A DNA stretch of 64,000 bases from Adineta vaga (Eukaryota; Rotifera). The notes beneath the pieces are model-generated. The model was not told the origin of the DNA, did no database searches, and saw nothing but the letters and a program-made list of their open reading frames with translations. Shown here one piece after another: positions 58,467 to 64,000 of this stretch. The stretch lies in the NCBI GenBank assembly GCA_021613535.1, contig CP075494.1:13330001-13394000 (forward strand), in the 5' to 3' direction. How positions within the stretch are numbered: position 1 is the stretch's first letter; each line of letters starts with the position of its first letter. A program made the translations under genes and the position numbers.

Positions 58467-59795
58467 ATGACATCTGAAGGTGAAATTTTCGATGTAATTA
58501 TTGTAGGATGTGGTCCTAGTGGTATATCAGCAGCAATTGAATTTCAAAAGACACCATTACTAAAATTTACTTTACTCGAAGCACGAGATCGCGTTGGTGG
58601 TCGTGTTATTACCGATATAGATACATTTGGTAAAACTGCTCCCGTAGATTTAGGTGCTCAATGGATGCATCATTATCGACCTGAAAATCCTCTACATAAA
58701 TATCATCAATCATCCGAAAGTTTTCATTTAGACTATCATTTTATTTTGCGTTCACCAACGACACCTATCTTTGATATTGATGGTGTACAAATATCTACAG
58801 AGAAAATCAATCAAGCTGACGAGATTTTCAATCGATTATGTACACAAATCGTCGAATCATCAGTAGCACTTTCAGTCGATAAATCAGTATATGATGTCAT
58901 TAAAATTGAATTGGAAAATTTGAATATCGATTCTCAAGTGAGACGATTAATTGATTTACATTTTGGTTTTATAGAACAATATGAAGCAGAAAATCTCGAT
59001 AAACTTTCTGCAAAATCTTTTCTAAAATCTGATGATGGTCTTGAAGAGTTCAATTTAGCAATGCCGAATGGCTATGGTACATTAATCCAACAAATTGTTC
59101 AACAATATCAATTACCCATTCAATTAAATTCAATTGTTACTCGAATAGATGCATCTTCTTCTGATTCATTCGTTCGAATCTATACACAAGATGAACGAAT
59201 ATTTCGTTGTAAATATGTTCTTGTGACTATTCCACTCGGATGTTTAAAACATCATTCCATTGAATTTATACCAAAATTACCCGAATGGAAACAGAATGCT
59301 ATTGACATTATGGGTGTTGGTGTGGCAGATAAAATTTTCCTTCAATTTCCATATGTCTTTTGGGATACAAAGTATACTACTATACTGTGTACATCACCTC
59401 GATTTCGTTTTATTTTATGTCGACCGAATGATTGTATTCTTCAAGTTAAGATTGTTGCTCGTGTAGCAAAAGAAATTGAAGAAAAGCCTGACCAAGAAAC
59501 CATTGATGAATTAATGATTTTATTACGAAAATGTTTTCCAGATCAAAATATTTCTGAACCAAGTCGATATTTGATTACAAAATGGAATCAAGATCCATTT
59601 GCAAAAGGTGCTTATTCGTATTTTGCTGTAGGTGCAGATAATCAAACTTTAATTGATCTAGCTCGAGAATGTCATGAACGAGTTTATTGGGCCGGTGAAC
59701 ATGCGAATTATAATGGAACACTTGGATGTGTGGATAGTGCATTCAATAGTGGACAATGTGAAGCGAAACGAATAGTAGAGAAATTGAAAATATAA
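58467..59795 (+). CDS. Flavin-containing amine oxidase (polyamine oxidase-like), single exon
   Basis: 442 residues. The FAD dinucleotide-binding motif VIIVGCGPSGISAAIEF at ~residues 9-25 is followed by LLEARDRVGGRV and GAQWMHH. The GVGVADKIFLQF segment has the conserved Lys (289) that in this family bonds through water to flavin N5. The C-terminal YWAGEHANYNGTLGCVDSAF closes the FAD site. Length matches polyamine/spermine oxidases. It would oxidise a polyamine or other amine, releasing H2O2. There is no signal peptide; the C-terminal KLKI is not a clear peroxisomal signal. It is intronless, unlike most neighbours, so retroposition or horizontal gain is possible. Confidence 0.93.
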   Translation: MTSEGEIFDVIIVGCGPSGISAAIEFQKTPLLKFTLLEARDRVGGRVITDIDTFGKTAPVDLGAQWMHHYRPENPLHKYHQSSESFHLDYHFILRSPTTPIFDIDGVQISTEKINQADEIFNRLCTQIVESSVALSVDKSVYDVIKIELENLNIDSQVRRLIDLHFGFIEQYEAENLDKLSAKSFLKSDDGLEEFNLAMPNGYGTLIQQIVQQYQLPIQLNSIVTRIDASSSDSFVRIYTQDERIFRCKYVLVTIPLGCLKHHSIEFIPKLPEWKQNAIDIMGVGVADKIFLQFPYVFWDTKYTTILCTSPRFRFILCRPNDCILQVKIVARVAKEIEEKPDQETIDELMILLRKCFPDQNISEPSRYLITKWNQDPFAKGAYSYFAVGADNQTLIDLARECHERVYWAGEHANYNGTLGCVDSAFNSGQCEAKRIVEKLKI

Positions 59796-59972
59796 GAAAT
59801 GAAAATCGTTTTTGTTCGATTATTCAGCTGAAAAACAAATATTTTCGTTTTAAGTTTAATCCAAGTACCTTTTTCTTGTATTTATTTTGATGAAATATAC
59901 TTTTATTCTCTTATTCATATCATCTGTTAAAATGACTAGATTTGATTTTCAAGAATTTAAAACATATGAAAA

Positions 59973-59985
59973 TTAATGTCTTATT

Positions 59986-60018
<33 letters not shown>

Positions 60019-60485
60019 TTAGAATTTTCGTCAGTAGTCTCTGCAGCTACTGTTATCGTTGTCGTTGTTGGACTAGCGATTGTTCGTGGACGACGTTGTT
60101 GATTAGCAAGATTAGTAATTTGACTAAGCCGTAAGTAAAGATCATGATAAATTGTTCGCTCTGGATCACATGAAATCAATTGATGACATAATCTTTTCGC
60201 TTGTACCCATGCTTTACGTTGTATAGCGCTCAATAAAGGATACATTAATGTATCTGGTGGTAGATATTGCGGTGATAATGATGGTACAACACGTTTTCGT
60301 CGTCGTCGTGATGCTGGTGTCGATCGTTCAGGCAAAGATATACTTCGACTCCAGAATAAACGGGACTATAAACAAGCGCAATCGAATAGATATAACGAAT
60401 GTAAAACATAATTTACCTCTTCATCTATTTTCTCGATGTTTAGTGAAAGGGAAGATTGTATTTCTTGGTTCTTTTCGTTTGCCAT
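59973..60485 (-). CDS. ERICH2-like acidic-tail protein
   Basis: Exons 60485-60417 and 60365-59973 (phase 0, 51-nt intron) give about 153 residues. The central segment PLLSAIQRKAWVQAKRLCHQ then LISCDPERTIYHDLYLRLSQ resembles the conserved helical region of glutamate-rich protein 2, where a gene-specific N-terminus precedes xAxxLCxxLLxxxPxN. A basic SRRRRKRV patch precedes it, and the C-terminus is a poly-Asp tract (HDDDDDGDDDE) encoded by a GAT microsatellite at about 59986-60016. Function in this family is poorly known. The match is by eye and modest. Start codons of this gene and the PH-domain gene are 333 bp apart, head to head. Confidence 0.6.
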
Positions 60486-60818
60486 TGACACAATACATTT
60501 ATTATGTTTGCAATTTATATTGAAGAAAATCTCATATTTTATTGCGTGTCAGTTAAAGCGATACTATTAATTAATTTAAAACAGGAGAAAAGATTTACAG
60601 ATTAACATGTCTAATCATACATAGCAACAAAATAGTTCGTTGTTATTTCGATCTGTTATACTGATAAATAGCGCCCTCATGTCAATCGATTGACCATTTC
60701 ATTGTATATGCACTGCTGACATATGTTTCGATTGGTTTGACCGAACGAAGAATAGAAAAAAACTGACCTTTCCTACTTCAACAATAATTTATTTCGAAAA
60801 CATACGACCATTACAATC
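60486..60818. other. Head-to-head promoter region
   Basis: 333 bp between divergent start codons of the ERICH2-like (-) and PH-domain (+) genes. AT-rich with no coding sequence; probably a shared promoter. Confidence 0.5.
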
Positions 60819-62173
60819 ATGACTGAAGTTAAACGTGGTACACTTAAATATTATCATCGTACGTCAAGATTTATAGTAATTTAAATAGAGAATTTCTAAT
60901 TATTTTTATATATTTATAGGAGGTTTATTGAGTAAAAAGTGGAGAGAATATCGATTTATTTTATACGATTCAAGTTTACTTACCTGGTATGCAGATATTA
61001 AACATAAAAAACCTGATGGCATGGTTTTACTCAAAGTAATTCTTGTAATTTACATTTATTTTTGAAAATTATTTCTTCGTCTTGTTTAAGGATGTTGAAC
61101 GATTTATTTGTGTTGGACCATATACTAGGTGAGTCTATTGATATTTACTTCTTTCTATCTTTTTCATACAATTTCAATAGATTTTTACCTGATTTTCCTC
61201 ATTTGGATAATGAATATGATCAAGTCGCATTAATTGCTTTTCCTATGTCTATCAAATATCGTGATCGAGATATTGTTTGGCTTTTATGTGAAGATGTCAA
61301 TGATTTAAAGTAAGTAATCCTTACATCAATCAAATTATTAACGATTCTTTCTTTTGAAGTGACTGGATGAAAGCAATTGTTCAAACAGTATGTCGAATCA
61401 TCAAATTTTCTTTTCATTCTACTATGTATATATTCTTTAGTTACCATCTCATACATTACGTATGGAAAGATTAGTCCAACCATCTTCGCCATCAATGGAA
61501 AGTGAATCTCAACTGACATCTGAAATAACTTCACGTATGTATTTGATTTGATTTGATTTCAACAAGTAGATATTTATGAATACATCACTTTTGTGTTTTC
61601 TAGCTGAAGTTGATAGTCCAAAACCATTACTATTTCGAGCTAGTGAAATGGGAATTCCATTAGTAGCAGGCTTTGTTGGAACTCGTCTTCAAGGTCATAC
61701 AATGGGGTCCAAAGAAAATCCATTACAAAAAGCAGGTTATGATTATGGTGATACTCTTTGGGGAACAGGTGAAGGTTGGGGTAACTTTTCCCCGGTAAAT
61801 AAATATACGTATTATAAGTAGTGAAGAATTCTTTGTTTTTGTTTTTCTTCAGATGGATGTTCCTGGTTTTGCTGCTATTGGTGGTAGTGGTTGTTATTCA
61901 AATCATATAGATTTAATTCGCAATGACGATGATGAAGAACGATTAAAAGATGTTGAAGATCGTGTTGGTGAATTAGCTGATTCTGAAGAAGCAGTTGAAG
62001 AAGCGACCTATGAATTATCCAAAAACAAAGTTGATGATGAAGAAGAATCATATCAGCGAGATGATGGAAGTGATGAGAAGAGTTCATCGTCAAGTGATAA
62101 CGATGAAGAAGATGAAATTATATCACAGATTGAAGAAGATTTACAAATGATCGATAGCGAGGATGAAAATTGA
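60819..62173 (+). CDS. PH-domain protein with acidic C-terminus
   Basis: Exons 60819-60858, 60920-61035, 61091-61128, 61181-61309, 61360-61387, 61441-61534, 61605-61794 and 61853-62173 all keep frame, giving about 318 residues. The N-terminal ~115 residues form a pleckstrin-homology domain: KRGTLKYYHRGGLLSKKWRE, then YRFILYDSSLLTWYADIKHK, and the terminal Trp helix NDWMKAIVQT. The basic start could bind phosphoinositides. A Gly-rich middle (GIPLVAGFVGTRLQG, GGSGCYSNHID) includes SKENPLQKAGYDYGDTLWG. The last ~75 residues are Asp/Glu/Ser-rich (KSSSSSDNDEEDEI) and disordered. No enzymatic domain follows. It is probably a membrane-recruitment adaptor; the name is unassigned. Confidence 0.8.
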
Positions 62174-62340
62174 AGAATGTTTCTCATGTAAATTTTTTGT
62201 TGTTGTTTTTTTTTCTTTGGACATAATTATTCATTTAAATTTAAACAGAACTATCTGTTATTCCAGCAAGAAAATAAAAAGCTTTTTCATAATAATTATT
62301 CATTTAATTTATTTGAAAAAGCAAAAAGTACAAGTGAAAT

Positions 62341-63312
62341 TTACATTGATATCTTTCTAAAGCAACGTTTTCTTTCCATCCATAGAAATCTCTTCAATTC
62401 ACGACGAAATCGTTCTGATGTTAATATATTTACATAGAATGAAACAGAAAATTGTGCATAATATACTGTCACGATAATAAATCGAATAAATCGTCGTTGA
62501 AATTTATGTTTCAAAGAATTCTCTTTTTGCGATATAAAATACGATAAATAAATCAATCCACCCGTATAAAATAATGTGAATATAACACTAACAAAAACAT
62601 TACTAATTAACATTAAACTTAAATAATGATTTCGTCATATGGAACGTCGATATAGAAGTACTCGTCGTTGAATAGAACGAAGTTTGTTCAATGTTAACAT
62701 ACCAAAAATAACCATTAAACATGGAAATAGAAATCCTGATAAAATGAGATTATGTACAGAAATAAAAACAACATAAAAAGAATTCGAATAATAACAAAAA
62801 TGATTTTCAATAGATATATCACTATAAATAATCATATGAGAAAGAATTATACTCCAAAATATAACAAGAGTATAAATAATTCGATTGGCCATGGATTTTG
62901 TTAATAATCGACTGTAACAAGGTTTATTTACGCTAACCAAATATCGATTTATACAAGCGAAGAGTATATAACTTTGAGAGAGAAATCCTCCGATATTAAT
63001 GAAATAATTTCGAAGTTTACATAGAATTGATGAGTGATGAAATGGAGAAATACCAAAGCCATATTCAAGAATTGTACAAAGAAAACCAATATTTAATTGA
63101 AATGCATTAGCAAATGATGCAGCAAGAAAATAATGTGAACATGATGAAGAGATTAGATATGGACGACGAAAGATTATTGTATTTAATAAACATCCAATAT
63201 TACCAATAATAAATAATGTAATTAATAATGTATATGTCAATTGTGTTTGTAATGATTTCAATCTATCGATTATATATTGATCTTCGATGGTAATATTACT
63301 TATTGTATTCAT
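62341..63312 (-). pseudogene. Rhodopsin-like orphan GPCR with one in-frame stop
   Basis: One frame of 323 codons on the minus strand, broken only by TGA at 62637-62635. Before it: a short N-terminus with two N-glycosylation sites, TM1 (LLITLFIIGNIGCLLNTIIF), TM2 (AASFANAFQLNIGFL), TM3 ending LFACINRYLVSV (NRY in place of DRY), TM4 and TM5 (SGFLFPCLMVIFGML), then a basic third intracellular loop (RSIQRRVLLYRRSI). After it: TM6 (LMLISNVFVSVIFTLFYTGG), TM7 (VTVYYAQFSVSFYVNIL) and a tail FRRELKRFLW. CGA (Arg) to TGA would be a single change. It may be a recent pseudogene, an allelic variant, a readthrough gene or a sequencing error. The type fits small lineage-expanded rotifer GPCRs. Confidence 0.8.
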
Positions 63313-64000
63313 ATTGAAATGAAAACTAGAATAATTTTATGAGAAAACAAAGTAGAATATCAACAACAAACTGCGTACATAGTAATATTTTATTGTTAAA
63401 TAGAAATATCGCGTGTAGAAAGTGTTACATGCAACTTACAATATGACAGGTGATTCTATTATTAAAACTTTGTTATAGTTCCTTTCATTATCCAAAAGTT
63501 TCTATTCTGTAGTGATTAAATTTCTATAATCTCGAATTTAATATGAATAGAATTCACGTCTCAAAGAACAGATCTAACGAAAATCGAAGTAATAAATATA
63601 GCGAAATGTTAAAACTATTTTCTGATTCTATATGACTTAAAAGTATATGAAAACTCAAATTTATAAAATTTGAGTTAAACAGATGGTAATCTTATTGATT
63701 GTACTTTTTCCAGGGTTTATCTATTTTTTCAAAAATAACATGATTAAATTCATGGAGACTCCTCGATAAAAAAAAATTCTTCTCGGTAATATGAACAAAT
63801 AGAATTTATTTTTGACAAAACATATATTTTTTCAAAGAAAATAAAATAAATAACTGAAAGACACTCATGAAATCACATTATTTCCCCAAAAAAGATATTT
63901 GATTGTAAAAAGTATACTTACACATTGAAATAGTTCTTTGTCATCCATAGAAAAATCTTCTTAGCACGAACTTATCTATTATTTATAGTCGTATCCGACA
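63313..64000. other. Intergenic DNA to the window edge
   Basis: AT-rich with no gene supported. A near-perfect hairpin lies at 63652-63676 (AACTCAAATTT / AAATTTGAGTT arms around ATA). On the minus strand, ATG at 63952-63950 opens a nine-codon frame followed by a GTAAGT donor-like site; no second exon could be found. Confidence 0.45.

Noticed and set aside
63652-63676. 11-bp-arm hairpin as a transcription terminator
   Set aside because: Bacterial-type terminators are not expected in a nuclear animal genome, and the AT-only palindrome is probably incidental.
63913-63952. Possible first exon on the minus strand (nine codons then GTAAGT)
   Set aside because: No acceptor and continuing coding sequence could be found within the window.

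Overview
The window looks like a piece of nuclear genome from a bdelloid rotifer (Rotaria/Adineta type); this is an inference. The DNA is AT-rich. Genes are dense and mostly split by 47-65 nt GT-AG introns, with a few of 110-360 nt. Products are animal-like (importin alpha, chimaerin, GHITM, neuropeptide-type GPCR). They sit next to families typical of bdelloids: F-box/LRR-like proteins, an ADP-ribosyltransferase joined to a NACHT-HEAT protein, and a fungal-type GH45 cellulase with CBM1 modules. Several genes begin just after an AG splice acceptor with no visible upstream exon, which fits spliced-leader trans-splicing, known in bdelloids. All gene models were spliced by eye, and reading phase was checked at nearly every junction.

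Layout. 1-1758: 3' part of importin alpha. 2352-7702: two related nuclear proteins with small Cys/His fingers and tandem BRCT-like domains, with a decayed third copy between them. 8073-9059: F-box-like gene. 9389-9639: eglin/potato-inhibitor-I protease inhibitor, followed by a decayed paralogue. 10595-13297: ankyrin-repeat protein ending in a CAAX box. 13757-15354 (-): GH45 endoglucanase with three CBM1 modules. 15.4-21.2 kb: gene-poor. 21262-23723: LRR receptor-like membrane protein. 24900-30694: ART-NACHT-HEAT gene. 30.7-32.1 kb: palindromic repeats beside a broken SDR gene. 32680-33501 (-): six-exon hypothetical gene. 34709-36456 (-): F-box-like gene. 36.5-39.1 kb: a MITE-like element and two DR1-type sites. 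39117-40525 (-): allatostatin/galanin-like GPCR. 40.5-45.8 kb: gene-poor.

From 45.8 kb the genes are compact again: Ly6-like protein (-), GHITM (-), small secreted protein (-), truncated SDR (-), membrane CAP protein (-), smoothelin-domain protein (+), secreted glycoprotein (-), chimaerin (+), Thr-rich membrane protein (+), small hydrophilic protein (-), flavin amine oxidase (+), ERICH2-like protein (-), PH-domain protein (+), and a GPCR gene with one internal stop (-).

The best candidate for an undescribed system is the 24.9-30.7 kb locus. A complete R-S-ExE mono-ADP-ribosyltransferase module can be spliced in frame to a NACHT NTPase and a long HEAT solenoid. This resembles NLR/STAND sensor-effector architecture. 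Part of the HEAT solenoid is a homogenised array of exact 105-bp units. The finger-BRCT pair is the second candidate.
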